Positions 46,985 through 58,287 of a stretch of 64,000 nt of DNA are shown piece by piece (position 1 is the first letter of the stretch; the number at the start of each line of letters is the position of its first letter). The DNA comes from Siphonodentalium dalli (Eukaryota; Mollusca; Scaphopoda; Gadilida; Siphonodentaliidae): contig CP136062.1 in assembly GCA_032622095.1 (NCBI GenBank), positions 13,483,710 through 13,547,709 on the forward strand, written 5' to 3'. Made by a program: the position numbers and the translations under genes. The notes under the pieces are model-generated. The model was not told the origin of the DNA. It ran no database searches and saw only the letters and a program-made list of their open reading frames with translations.

Positions 46985-47290
46985 TTTCACCATCACCATA
47001 TCAGTATAGTCTGTAGTACCCACAGGCAGCAAAGAGACGGATCAACACCATCACCATACCATATCAGTATAGTATGTAGTACCACCAGGCCGCAAAGAGA
47101 CGGATCAACACCATCACCATATCAGTATAGGCTGTAGTACCCCCAGGTAGCAAAGAGATGGATCAACACAATCACCATACCATATCAGTATAGTCTGTAG
47201 TACCCACGGACAGCAACGAGACGGATCAACACCATCACCATACCATATCAGTATAGTCTGTAGTACCCACAGGTAGCAAAGAATATCAGT
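46985..47290. repeat. 60-63-bp tandem repeat, right array
   Basis: About five more copies of the unit at 45355-45760, starting TCACCATCACCATATCAG and ending in the AGGTAGCAAAGAA segment. Confidence 0.88.
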
Positions 47291-47305
47291 ATAGTCTGTG
47301 GTAGG

Positions 47306-47560
47306 GATAGAGACAAACAGGCAATTATTGCAGCCATTCAGGATGACACTTGCCCGATTCATAAAACGAAGAACACAGTTCATACAAACCTCCTTCCAGA
47401 TCTAAAACGTGAAAGAGGTAAATTTGCCACAAATGCATTCGAAATTAGAAAGTTAAAGAAACCGAAGACCAGAATAAGACTTGTTAGCACTCAACTTAAG
47501 CTGGAAGTACGGTCAAATAACTCTGATAAATGGAGAATCTTCAGACAATAAGTGTTCAGT
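47306..47560 (+). pseudogene. LINE ORF1 fragment, C-terminal half
   Basis: The plus strand reads RDKQAIIAAIQDDTCPIH, THTNLLPDLKRERGKF-like residues (NLLPDLKRERGKFATNAF) and TRIRLVSTQLKLEV. This is the end of the RRM and the C-terminal domain of an L1-type ORF1p, where NLPxxLxxERxxL is typical. It continues what is cut off near 45345, so a minisatellite sits inside an ORF1. Confidence 0.65.
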
Positions 47561-47619
47561 GAATCTGCGATTTCTCAAAAATGATCGGTTACAGTTACCT
47601 GTAATCTCACTGTTGATTG

Positions 47620-48720
47620 ATTTTCAGTACATTCTAGCATTAGGCCTGAGACAAAATATTTGGTGGTTCGGGTTTTGTTGGATACGTTCCCTGGAGCATG
47701 TTAGTGCTTCTGTCTTGAGTTCGTATTGAAGTTTGTCGATATCCTGTTGTAGCACTATCGATCCAGTTTGAGGGTCATTGGTAGTAAATGCAATGGCTGT
47801 GTCATCGGCAAAGAGTCGAACATTACATTTAATATTTGCAACAATGTCAGTTATAAATACAATAAAGAGAATATGGTCCAATACAGGGGCACTCCTGTTG
47901 TGATCACCCCCCCCCAATTGAATTAACCATAACGTAGGACAACACGCTGCTGACGGTTAGACAGATATGATATGAACAATTGTAAAAGATGCCATGAAGT
48001 TTAAATAGTAAACTGTTGTGCCAGACTTTGTCAAATGCTTTACTATTGTCGGAAAAATAGTAATCGAATGTCACGCCCCTCGTTAAATGAATTACTGATA
48101 TTGTTATATATTTCACACAACTGATTAGAATTTAAGTCAGTGGGTATGAAGCCAGACTGATGTTCGGTTTAAGTGTGACTTGACTAGAGATAAGTCAAAA
48201 GATGTTTGGCGATGCAATTTTTCAAATAATTTGCTCATACAACTCAGAAGTGAAATACGACGATAATTTTCTGGATTGCTACGATCGCCTTTCTTGTGTA
48301 TCGATTGCTCGTTTCAATTCCGCGGGAAAGTATGATTCGCGGAGAAAACGGTTGAACATCTGCGAAAGAGACTTGCTCAAGCTTTTACAATTATTCAATA
48401 ATCGCGGGCATATACAATCAGGACCAGATGCTTTACCAGGCTGTATTGCCCTCAGCGTGTGGAAAACTTCTAGCTCGGTTATTTCTATACAATTCCGTGT
48501 AGAAAGATCGGGGTCATCAGCTAGCTACTGGATCTGGGGGTTTACATGACCTATCAATTGATACGATGCTGCATAAATAATTAGTGAGTACCTCTGAATT
48601 TTCCTCATCGGCCGAGAAGATGTTGCCTTGCCAATTTAAAGGTGACACATTGTCAGATCTATTGGTGGAAAGACGAATAAAAGTTGTCCATCACATACTG
48701 TCCGTTGTCATGTGATCATG
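47620..48720 (-). pseudogene. Jockey-like LINE reverse transcriptase, decayed
   Basis: Minus-strand segments in order: GKASGPDCICPRLLNN, MFNRFLRESYFPAELKRA, KKGDRSNPENYRRISLLS, FSDNSKAFDKVWHNSLLFKL (motif A), PVLDHILFIVFITDIV (motif B remains) and RLFADDTAIAF (motif C). Several frameshifts separate them. The wording (NYRRISLLS, KAFDKVWH, LFADDTA) is that of the Jockey/RTE-like side of LINEs and differs from the other LINEs in this window. Confidence 0.75.
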
Positions 48721-48960
48721 TAGGATTTCTTGCACCATTGTGAGATGTATTCGTTTGGCCGATCTCACTTCATTAATCAAATCGTTGCGAATTTGACGAT
48801 ATTTACACCAGACTGCGGGGGTATTTCTTCTTTTTGCAATTTTGTGTATTCGGTTTCAAAATCTAAGCGTTTACAAACAAGATGTGGTTATTTGTTATTT
48901 TTGAACACACGGATGCACTATAGCTGCTGTGAAAACGAAGAAATCGTTAAAAAACGTTGA
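48721..48960. other. No gene recognised
   Basis: It may include upstream remains of the decayed LINE; nothing can be assigned. Confidence 0.3.
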
Positions 48961-49640
48961 TCATAATATTTCGTGAGCGCGATTCAACAAACACTCATCA
49001 AAATCATCTAAATACTCGTTTCAAATGATTTAAATTTTAATAACACGTTGATGTGTGCAACAAAATATGATCATGTGTTATGTTTGTATTCTAGAGCGCA
49101 TCAGAATTGGTGAAAAAATCTAGAAATTTGCAAAACTCTGCGAAGACAATATTTATCGAAAGTGCCCAGCTGGGCGGTTCCACGTTATTCGATAAATATC
49201 GTCTCAAAACTCGTTTTAAAAGATGTTCTTATAAAAACCCTTTAATGTGAATGTTTAAAAATGGTCACTTGTTGTGTTACAACGTGGAAACATCTTTGTA
49301 TTGATGTATAGAATTAGAAATTAGCGAAAATTGGGCGAAAACTGAGTGAAAATTAGCGAATATTTACTTCGGTCACCCGTCGATGCTTCGGACTGCTATA
49401 TTCGCTCCTAAAGCTTTCTAATGACAAGTTTTCGGGATATTCGCAAAGAAATATATATATTAGTTGTCCAAAAGTAATAATCAATCACTATTGCGTCCAA
49501 AATATCCTTTAATTTGGAGTTTACTCTAATACCGCCCAGCTGGGCCGCCCAGTAGGGGCTTTTATACTATTTTTTCAAAATCGCCCAGCTGGGCCGCCCA
49601 GCTGGGCTTTTATAGGGTCTCCCTAATTAAGAACTTAATC
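48961..49640. repeat. Hairpin and clustered GCCCAGCTGGGC palindromes
   Basis: At 49143-49205 GACAATATTTATCGAA and TTCGATAAATATCGTC form a stem around GCCCAGCTGGGC. The palindrome recurs three more times near 49533, 49590 and 49600, usually with CCGCCCAG beside it. No coding sequence is seen. It may be a decayed foldback element. Confidence 0.5.
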
Positions 49641-49844
49641 CGGGGGTCATCCATTCAGGTTCGTCTCTCCGACAGTGAATTGTTTGTGTGGGATATGTTT
49701 TTGCATGACATCAGTCAGTTTTTCTGTTAAAGTACTTTTATTCGACTGGTATGTATTCTGTTACAGTACTTTTATTCGACTGGTTTGTATTCAAACAATT
49801 ATGGCCACTCGGAAGATTCTATTTGATTGTTAATGGCAGTAAAA

Positions 49845-50220
49845 TCTGCTTGTTCGTATTTATAGATTGTTCGTATTTATAGATTGTTCGTATTTATAGA
49901 TTGTGCGTATATATGGCAGGCTCATTCGGGTTTGATGTAGACTATGACGCCACCTCTACTGTATCGTTATCAGGTCTATCCCTACGCACGGGGTCATGAC
50001 ATCCTAGTGTGTTTAAATCTGCTTGTTCGTACTTATAGATTGTGCGTATGGCAGGCTCATTCGGGTTTGATGTAGACTATGACGCCACCTCTACTGTGTC
50101 GTTATCAGGTCTATCCCTACGCACGGGGTCATGACATCCTAGTATGTTTAAATCTGCTTGTTCGTATTTATAGATTGGTCGTATGGCAGGCTCATTCGGT
50201 GGGCAGGCTTCCTCGTTTGG
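49845..50220. repeat. About 135-bp tandem repeat, 2-3 copies
   Basis: GGCAGGCTCATTCGGGTTTG, the ACGCCACCTCTACTGT segment and CTACGCACGGGGTCATGACA recur at about 135-bp spacing (49915, 50050, 50185). TTCGTATTTATAGATTG is itself repeated several times near 49853-49905. Confidence 0.85.
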
Positions 50221-50602
50221 GGCGACGTTTGATCAGATGCAAGGTTGCTGTTTAATATATATAAATACAGTGAGTTGCAGGGTAGATATCAAATAAGTAG
50301 AATTGATAAAACAACAAACATATCAAAAAAACGTATTCGTGTTACAGAACAGAACAGTCCTTAATGGGTAAGTTCAACGTATATGTATATGTTTTAGTTA
50401 ATGATAGTCGGGAGGATACCAAGTCCGTGTGGTTGCGTGGGCATTGTAGTATTACATAAAAGAAACAATTCTTAACTCAATGTTGGACAAGGATTTTCAT
50501 ATTAAGTGAACAGGATTACTAGGCCATGAGGCCATTAAAACAAATCAAAAATAAAACACATCATTATGAGATGCTTCGATTCTCGACAAGTTATCATTAT
50601 TA
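50221..50602. other. No gene recognised
   Basis: Non-coding AT-rich sequence. Confidence 0.4.
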
Positions 50603-50855
50603 TGGTCCCACTCAGGCATGGAACCCGCAAGTATTATGGTCCCACTCAGACATGGGACCCGCAGTATTATATGGTCCCATACAGGCATGGAACCCGCATT
50701 ATTATGGTCCCATTCAGGCATGGAACACGCATTATTATGGTCCCATTCAGGCATCGAACCCGCATTATTATGGTCCCACTCAGGCATGGAACCCGTATTA
50801 TTATGGTCCCACTCAGGCATGATACCCGCATTATTATGGTCCCATTCAGGCATGG
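50603..50855. repeat. 33-bp tandem repeat, about 8 copies
   Basis: The unit is ATTATTATGGTCCCATTCAG followed by GCATGGAACCCGC. Because 33 is a multiple of three, several frames on both strands stay open and encode 11-residue repeats such as YYGPTQAWNPH. No start, flank or family supports a protein. Confidence 0.9.
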
Positions 50856-52041
50856 AATCCGAAGTAGTAACACCTGACCGGCATGTGTTTTCCTGTAGTG
50901 ACCATACATAAAACGTTCCATTTCGCTGAGTTTAGTATAACTGCCACCGGTAGCATATGGCAATTAAGAAACATGACCAGACAGACACGCGTGTGGACGG
51001 ACAGACATACCAATCGATGTATTTTTCATAATCCTCGTCGAGGAATTTGCAAATTGGTTAGGGACATGAATTCAGTCGATACGCAAACAAAATAAGCAAC
51101 TGTGGAACCTGGCATCATTTCCCGTAACACGAAACAATTAGTTATTTATGAATGTCATTATATAATAGTATTATTTTCATGATAATGATATGCGTTATAT
51201 GTACTGTGTTTAAATTATATTCAATAATGATAGCGTGGCTGTATGTGGTTTTGGCCAAAAAGCTCGTGGCGATAATCGGTTGCATGTCAGGAGCGATAAC
51301 TCTATCCAATTGCTGCAAACTCAGCAAAACTTTCGGGCGAGATAACTCTGGTGGGTATAGGAATGGAATCTTTTATTATTATGGATGGGGTATAGCAAAT
51401 AATAGCATGCATGGATACTCTGTTCACGTGTAGCTTCCCAGCTTACAACTTTCAGTGTACTTTAGTGCTTGTTATGAACATTTTAATATAAATATTATAT
51501 GACCGTTTAGTAATTATGTATATCTTGGCCGCAGAATTTGTATTTAGATTGTAGTAGGAAGTTAATGCGCTGCCCGATGCGATTGCTATCCTTGTTTCAG
51601 TATTGTGTTATGCAGAACTTCTCACCTCCCAATTTGGACCTTTCACACACAATATCGCAACTGAAGGATCGATTGAGGGACGATAGTTCTAGAGTGTGCA
51701 ATCGCACCAGGATCACACACTTCAGAATCCAGATCGAACGCATACATATGCAGATATATGTGTATTTCGAAGAGGCGGTCGCTTGTTGGTTACCAATATT
51801 TACGCGAGCGTTATTATTTTCGAATAATATGTGGTACGTGTATAGTGTAACTAACATAACTTTGGATGTGGGGTGTGATATAACTGAAATGATATGAATA
51901 AGCATATTTGGTGAACAATTGACGGCACATTGAAGTTTTATATGTAATAAATCCGTAATAAATTTATATGTAATAAATCCGTGTCGACTGGTGACTCAAA
52001 CACATGATAATAGCAGATTAAGTATCGGCCATTATTGTTTA
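50856..52041. other. No gene recognised
   Basis: The frame at 51538-51897 (119 codons) lacks any recognisable domain and its minus strand is also open. No repeats are obvious. Confidence 0.4.
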
Positions 52042-55022
52042 ATGGAACACTATTGTATCAGACCAGAATTCCCGCGTCACTGTGGCGTGTTGAATTGAAC
52101 ACTATTGAATTAGACCACAATTCCCGCGTCACTGTGGCGTGTTGAATTGAACCCTGTTAAATTAGACCACAATTCCCGCGTCACTTTGGCGTGTTGAATT
52201 GAACCCTATTGAATCAGACCACAATTCCCGCGTCACTGTGGCGTGTTGAATTGAACCATGTTGTATCAGACCAGAATTCCCGCGTCACTGTGGCGTGTTG
52301 AATTGAACCCTATTGAATTAGACCAGAATTCCCGCGTCACTGTGGCGTGTTGAATTGAACCCTATTGTATCAGATCAGAATTCCCGCGTCACTGTGGCGT
52401 GTGCAAATGAACACTATTGAATCAGACCAGAATTAACGCGTCACTGTGGCGTGTTGAATTGAACCCTATTGAATTAGACCAGAATTCCCGCGTCACTGTG
52501 GCGTGTTGAGTTGAACCCTATTGTATCAGACCAGAATTCCCGCGTCACTGTGGCGTGTTGAATTGAACCCTATTATATCAGACCAGAATTCCCGCGTCAC
52601 TGTGGCGTGTTGAATTGGACCCTATTATATCAGACCAGAATTCCCGCGTCACTGTAGCGTGTTGAATTGAACCCTGTTGAATCAGATCAGAATTACCGCG
52701 TCACTGTGGCGTGTTGAATTGAACCCTGTTGAATCATATCAGAATTCCCGCGACACTGTGGCGTGTGGAAATGAACCCTATTATATCAGACCAGAATTCC
52801 CGCGTCACTGTGGCGTGTTTAATTGAACCCTGTTGTATCAGACCAGAATTCCCGCGTCACTGTGGCGTGTTGAATTGAACCCTGTTGTATCAGACCAGAA
52901 ATCCCGCGTCACTGTGGCGTGTTTAATTGAACCCTGTTGTATCAGACCAGAATTCCCGCGTCACTGTGGCGTGTTGAATTGAACCCTATTGTATCAGATC
53001 AGAATTCCCGCGTCACTGTGGCGTGTGGAAATGAACCCTATTGAATCAGACCAGAATTAACGCGTCACTGTGGCGTGTTGAATTGAACCCTATTGTATCA
53101 GACCAGAATTCCCGCGTCACTGTGGCGTGCGGAAATGAACCCTATTATATCAGACCAGAATTCCCGCGTCACTGTGGCGTGTTGAATTGAACCCTGTTGT
53201 ATCAGACCAGAATTCCCGCGTCACTGTGACGTGTTAATTGAACCCTGTTGCATCAGACCACAATTACCGCGTCACTGTGGCGTGTTGAATTGAACCCTGT
53301 TGAATCAGATCATAATTAACGCGTCACTGTGGCGTGTTGAATTGAACCCTATTGAATCAGATCAGAATTCCCGCGTCACTGTGGCGTGTTGAATTGAACC
53401 CTATTGAATCAGACCAGAATTCCCGGGTCACTGTGGCGTGTTGAATTGAACCCTATTGAATTAGATCATAATTAACGCGTCACTGTGGCGTGTTGAATTG
53501 AACCCTATTGAATTAGATCAGAATTCCCGCGTCACTGTGGCGTGTTGAATTGAACCCTGTTGTATCAGATCAGAATTCCCGCGTCACTGTGGCGTGTTAA
53601 ATTGAACCCTATATATTGAATCAGATCAGAATTCCCGCATCACTGTGGCGTGTTGAATTGAACCCTATTGAATCAGACCAGAATTCCCGGGTCACTGTGG
53701 CGTGTTGAAATGAACCCTGTTGAATTAGACCAGAATTCCCGCGTCACTGTGGCGTGTGGAAATGAACCCTATTATATCAGACCAGAATTAACGCGTCACT
53801 GTGGCGTGTTGAATTGAACCCTGTTGAATCAGACCAGAATTACCGCGTCACTGTGGTGTGTGGAAATGAACCCTGTTGAATCAGACCACAATTCCCGCGC
53901 CACTGTGGCGTGTGGAAATGAACCCTATTGAATCAGACCAGAATTACCGCGTCACTGTGGCGTGTTGAATTGAACCCTGTTGAATCCGACCACAATTCCG
54001 CGCCACTGTGGCGTGTGGAAATGAACCCTGTTGAATCAGACCAGAATTACTGCGTCACTGTGGCGTGTGGAAATGAAACTGTTGAATCAGACCATAATTC
54101 CCGCGTCACTGTGGCGTGTGGAAATGAACCCTGTTGTATCAGACCAGAATTAACGCGTCACTGTGGCGTGTTGAATTGAACCCTATTGTATCAGATCAGG
54201 ATTCCCGCGTCACTGTGGCGTGTTGAATTGAACCTTATTGTATCAGACCAGAATTCCCGCGTCACTGTGGCGTGTTGAAATGAACACTGTTGAATCAATC
54301 CACTTGAAACCAGAATTAACGCGTCACTGTGGCGTGTTGAATTGAACCCTATTATATCAGACCAGAATTCCCGCATCACTGTGGCGTGTTGAATTGAACC
54401 CTATTGAATCAGATCAGAATTCCCGCGTCACTGTGGCGTGTTGAATTGAACCCTGTTGTATCAGACCAGAATTCCCGCGTCACTTTGGCGTGTTGAATTG
54501 AACCCTGTTGAATCAGACCAGAATTAACGCGTCACTGTGGCGTGTTGAATTGAACCCTATTATATCAGACCAGAATTCCCGCATCACTGTGGCGTGTTGA
54601 AATGAACCCTGCTGAATTAGATCAGAATTCCCGCGTCACTGTGTCGTGTTGAATTGAACACTATTGAATCAGACCAGAATTAACGCGTCACTGTGGCGTG
54701 TTGAGTTGAACCCTATTATATCAGACCAGAATTCCCGCGTCACTGTGGCGTGTTGAATTGAACCCTATTGAAGTAGACCAGAATTCCCGCGTCACTGTGG
54801 CGTGTTGAATTGAACCCTGTTGAATCATATCAGAATTCCCGCGTCACTGTGGCGTGTTGAATTGAACACTATTGAATCAGATCAGGATTCCCGCGTCACT
54901 GTGGCGTGTTGAATTGAACCCTATTGTATCAGATCAGGATTCCCGCGTCACTGTGGCGTGTTGAATTGAACCCTATTGTATCAGACCAGAATTCCCGCGT
55001 TAATTGGGCGTGTTGACCTGAA
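52042..55022. repeat. 52-bp satellite, about 57 copies
   Basis: The unit is GACCAGAATTCCCGCGTCAC, TGTGGCGTGTTGAATTGAAC, then CCTATTGAATCA. Spacing is 52 bp (52081 to 52133). Variants include AATTAACGCG for AATTCCCGCG and GTGTGGAAATGAACC for GTGTTGAATTGAACC, distributed in patches. Its AGACCAGAATTCCCGC core also occurs singly at 55965-55980 next to an inverted-repeat element. Confidence 0.97.
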
Positions 55023-55035
55023 CCCCACATTGATC

Positions 55036-56300
55036 ACCAAATTCACCCTCTGTGGACCTCATTCTGCTTAGGCATCATCTTCTATGGGAGACATAGACTC
55101 AGATAATACAAGTCTAAGATATTTGTATAGCGAAATGCTGTTTTTCGGTCGAGACCGCCCATGCATTGCCATTTCTATGACATGGGCTACGTGTTAGTGA
55201 CCAACTCACATAAAACCACAAAATAAATGTAATCAAATATCACAATTGCGACAATAAACGGTAGAAGACATGATATTTGTTCTGACAATCACATCACTTG
55301 TAAATTGAAAGCGGTAATTAATGTGAAATAGTGACATTTCCGCAGTGTTTACATATTATAAAAAAGTATGCGAACTCAATTGACCTCACGAAGGGACATC
55401 GGCATATTCCTGAGGTAAACAAACAAAAACGTGGTCGTAAATTGAAATAATTATATTACTTATGCCCGCTAATTTGTAAATACAAAATTGCATATATATC
55501 GGGAGACGTTCCGTGTAAGAAATGTTTAACTAATAAGTAATATAGGACCACTTACAGTTAAAATAAACGCATAACAATTATTGTTTTAGTATGAACTGTA
55601 TTGTTAGCATACTGCCTTTATTGGTGTTTATGCAAATAAATCGTATCGTATCGTAATATTGTTGGGGTGTTAGAATAAAAGCGCACATTGTCGGCGATCT
55701 GGTGTACTCTATTGTTTATGAGTGATTTTGGGTGTACTGGATTGTTGGCATAGAAGCCGAACTTAGCCGAGTACATTACGGAACACTTCGGCTTTCAGTT
55801 AAAACGTAAACAAACCGATGTCCTAATAAACCTGAATATTCTATGTGCAATTTAACATGAAAGTTAGATTATTATACACCATTATGACTATAATATGTCA
55901 CCCATTCCGATTTATATATAGCGTCCGGTATTGATTTGTTAGGTCAAATCGGGTAAAATAGACCAGAATTCCCGCCAACAACCGCGTAACCCATGTCACA
56001 GAAATGGCAATGTGGCGGTCTCGGACGAAAAACAGCATTTCGCTATCCAAATATCTTAGTTGTTTTCGTATAAGCAGACTTGGACTAAGACTGAAGTTCC
56101 CAAATGGTGAATATTGTGATGTACACCCATTTGGGAACCTAAATTATGCCAAGTTGGGGATATAGAGAAACTGAACTAAAAAAGAAATAGAATCTATGTG
56201 AAGAAGTTTCTATAGAAATTTGATAAAAAAATAAAGAAACTTTCCAGAGAAGATGAGGCCTAAGCAGAATGAGGTCCATAGATGGTGAATTTGGTCACTA
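55036..56300. mobile_element. Inverted-repeat pair beside the 52-bp satellite
   Basis: Two blocks occur in opposite orientation. 55113-55187 matches the complement of 55990-56061 (sharing AAAACAGCATTTCGCTAT and TAGAAATGGCAATG-like words). 55036-55085 matches the complement of 56251-56298 (GCCTAAGCAGAATGAGGTCC). The right arm has about 190 bp extra, including a hairpin GTTCCCAAATGGTG/CACCCATTTGGGAAC. A second hairpin with ATGAGGTCC and GGGACCTCAT arms lies at 56268-56328. This looks like a foldback or TIR element with one deleted arm. No TSD was established. Confidence 0.5.
55600..55662 (+). mobile_element. Retroelement 3' tail with CGTAT repeats
   Basis: AAATAAAT is followed by three CGTAT pentamers (55638-55655). 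A pentameric repeat after an A-rich signal is typical of CR1/L2-type LINE or SINE tails. The body is not recognisable. Confidence 0.35.
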
Positions 56301-56377
56301 AATTTACCCTCTGGGGACCTCATTCTGCAAACATTCGTCATTATCCAACGGTGTTGGACAGAAAGTTACCCGGGTTC

Positions 56378-56520
56378 GATTCCAAAACTTTTTAAAAAGT
56401 CACCCGGCTTCAGTTCCCAAAAACTGATTAAAAAGACCGGGTTCCAAAAACTGGTTAAAAAGACCGGGTTCCCAAAACTTGTTAAAAAGAACGGGTTCCC
56501 AAAATGGTTTATAAAAAGAC
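56378..56520. repeat. About 34-bp tandem repeat, 4-5 copies
   Basis: The unit resembles CCCAAAACTTGTTAAAAAGA followed by CCGGGTT, with small indels. Confidence 0.8.
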
Positions 56521-56785
56521 ACCACAGTTGCTTGTGACCAAGATAACAGCGTATTTACTATATATGGGGTCCATTTGTTTACTATCTATACTAGAGTCCA
56601 TCTGTTTTCGTTATCAGCGCCGTCTCGTGATTCCTATCAACTAAACGAGTCTCGTTAATTGTTCTTGTGACGGGGGCATATAACTATATAACTATATATA
56701 TATCTATATTGGAAACAATCTTTTTCGTTATCTTCAGCACCACTGCGTGTTTCGTATCCATTTAATTGTTCTTTCAAGTTGGAGA

Positions 56786-56892
56786 TAACATAGAACTATC
56801 GATACTGGAATCCATCTTTTATCGATATTGGAATCCATCTTTTATCGATATTGGAATCCATCTTTTATCGATATTGGAATCCATCTTTTTTC
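56786..56892. repeat. 23-bp tandem repeat, about 4 copies
   Basis: ATCGATATTGGAATCCATC plus CTTTT repeats at 23-bp spacing. Confidence 0.9.
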
Positions 56893-57776
56893 GTTATCAT
56901 CAGCGCCGCCCCGTGTTTCGTATCATCTTCTACCAATTCAATGAAACCTTCCGCCACTTGTTCTGGTCTGAAATATAAGAAGGATCTTGTAGATATATCA
57001 GAATTTAAGATGGATCTTATATATATATATATAACCCCCCCCCCCCGGTCGGGAGATCTGCAATGCTCAGTCAGGTAGCTATAGCCCCCTTGTCAGTGGA
57101 TCGTAGCCCCTGCTTGCATCGGGGAAATCCTGACGCTAAGCGCATTGACCAATCAGATGCGCGCATTTCAGTGAAAGCGAATATAGTTGTAATTATAGAT
57201 GGATATTATAAACAATAGTTGAGTATGTGCTTTATGATATCCGTGTCACTATGTATAAAAGGTACTCAATACGATCAGACGGTCCTCATATCATCAAGAT
57301 ACAACAACATTTCTTCAAAATACGCTTTAGTTATCAGAATCGATTAATTGCAACACAATAATGCTAACCCCAAACTGTCAATTATGGTATCAAATTTCCC
57401 AAAACGTGTTGCATATCAACATTTTGTTCAACGAAATATGGCCGTATTACCACTTGATTTTATAGTTATCCATCTTCATCCGCAATATTGTCAGAGACCG
57501 TCCATTTTGGCGACATAAATAATTGCACATCTCGAGAAATAACAAACTTCAAAAATCGATATCTGATCACTCTGAGCTTTGATGGGTGGGTTCCTCGACT
57601 GGAGTCAAATATTCTTTACCGCCCCCCCCCCCCCCCTCCCCCGAAGCAAAAAAAATAGTAATTTAGGAACGTTAATTCGGATATTGCATATTTAAGCTGT
57701 TTTAAGAATGAGTCTAAAGTATCAGTTGTTGGCCGGGTATGGTGATCGCGTGTATAGCCTAGTTCACGCCATATAA
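56893..57776. other. Probable intron; C-runs, no exon recognised
   Basis: Poly-C tracts occur at 57035-57048 and 57602-57642. The region is downstream of the dehydrogenase exon on the minus strand and should be intron if the GTGAGT donor at 57777-57782 is used. I could not find the next exon. Confidence 0.45.
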
Positions 57777-57782
57777 ACTCAC

Positions 57783-57922
57783 TCCAGTAACCCTGCCTCA
57801 TCCATCGCACGCTTCACAGCCTCGCTTCCGATCACTGCTGGGTCCTGCGTCATAGCTGTCTTAACGAATGCCGGACACAAAACATTAACGCGGATACCAA
57901 TGTCTTTTACGCCAGGCGCCAA
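57783..57922 (-). CDS. Short-chain dehydrogenase (HPGD-like) exon C
   Basis: The exon (140 nt, phase 0 in, phase 2 out) follows the acceptor TTTATAATTTCAG and ends before donor GTGAGT. It encodes LAPGVKDIGIRVNVLCPAFV, then KTAMTQDPAVIGSEAVK and RAMDEAGLL. RVNVLCPAFVKTAM is the conserved strand and post-catalytic loop of classical SDRs (family PG motif; here PA). Spliced after exon B it gives a continuous SDR core that resembles 15-hydroxyprostaglandin dehydrogenase-type enzymes, which oxidise hydroxyl groups with NAD+. Without splicing, the frame would stop at a TGA overlapping the donor. Substrate is unknown. Confidence 0.85.
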
Positions 57923-58287
57923 CTGAAATTATAAAGATAAAACACATGGTAACCAGGGGCTTGACACAAAACATTAACGCGGATACCAATGTCTTTTACG
58001 CCAGGCGCCAACTGAAATTATAAAGATAAAACACATGGTAACCAGGGGCTTGACACAAAACATTAACGCGGATACCAAATGTCTTTTACGCCAGGCGCCA
58101 ACTGAAATTATAAAGATAAAACACATGGTAACCAGGGGCTTGACACAAAACATTAACGCGGATACCAAATGTCTTTTACGCCAGGCGCCAACTGAAATTA
58201 TAAAGATAAAACACATGGTAACCAGGGGCTTGACACAAAACATTAACGCGGATACCAAATGTCTTTTACGCCAGGCGCCAACTGAAA
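57923..58287 (-). repeat. Splice-acceptor tandem array, block 1
   Basis: Head-to-tail 89-90-bp units, four copies upstream of the real exon C junction. Each unit holds the 3' intron end (TTATCTTTATAATTTCAG) plus about the first 48 coding bases of exon C (TTGGCGCCTGGCGTAAAAGA onward to TTTTGTGTC). Some units carry one extra T (GACATTTGG), which shifts the exon frame. A Helitron interrupts the last unit at 58288. Confidence 0.95.

Noticed and set aside
50526-50911. Repeat protein with 11-residue units (YYGPTQAWNPH)
   Set aside because: The 33-bp unit keeps several frames open on both strands at once. There is no signal peptide, splice context or flanking conserved sequence.
51538-51897. 119-codon frame, both strands open
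   Set aside because: No domain, no splice context, no repeat. It is probably chance in AT-rich DNA.
52042-55022. CRISPR-like or gene-like repeats with open frames (for example 53928-54179)
   Set aside because: Contiguous 52-bp units without spacers; open frames arise from repetition and shift with the unit length.
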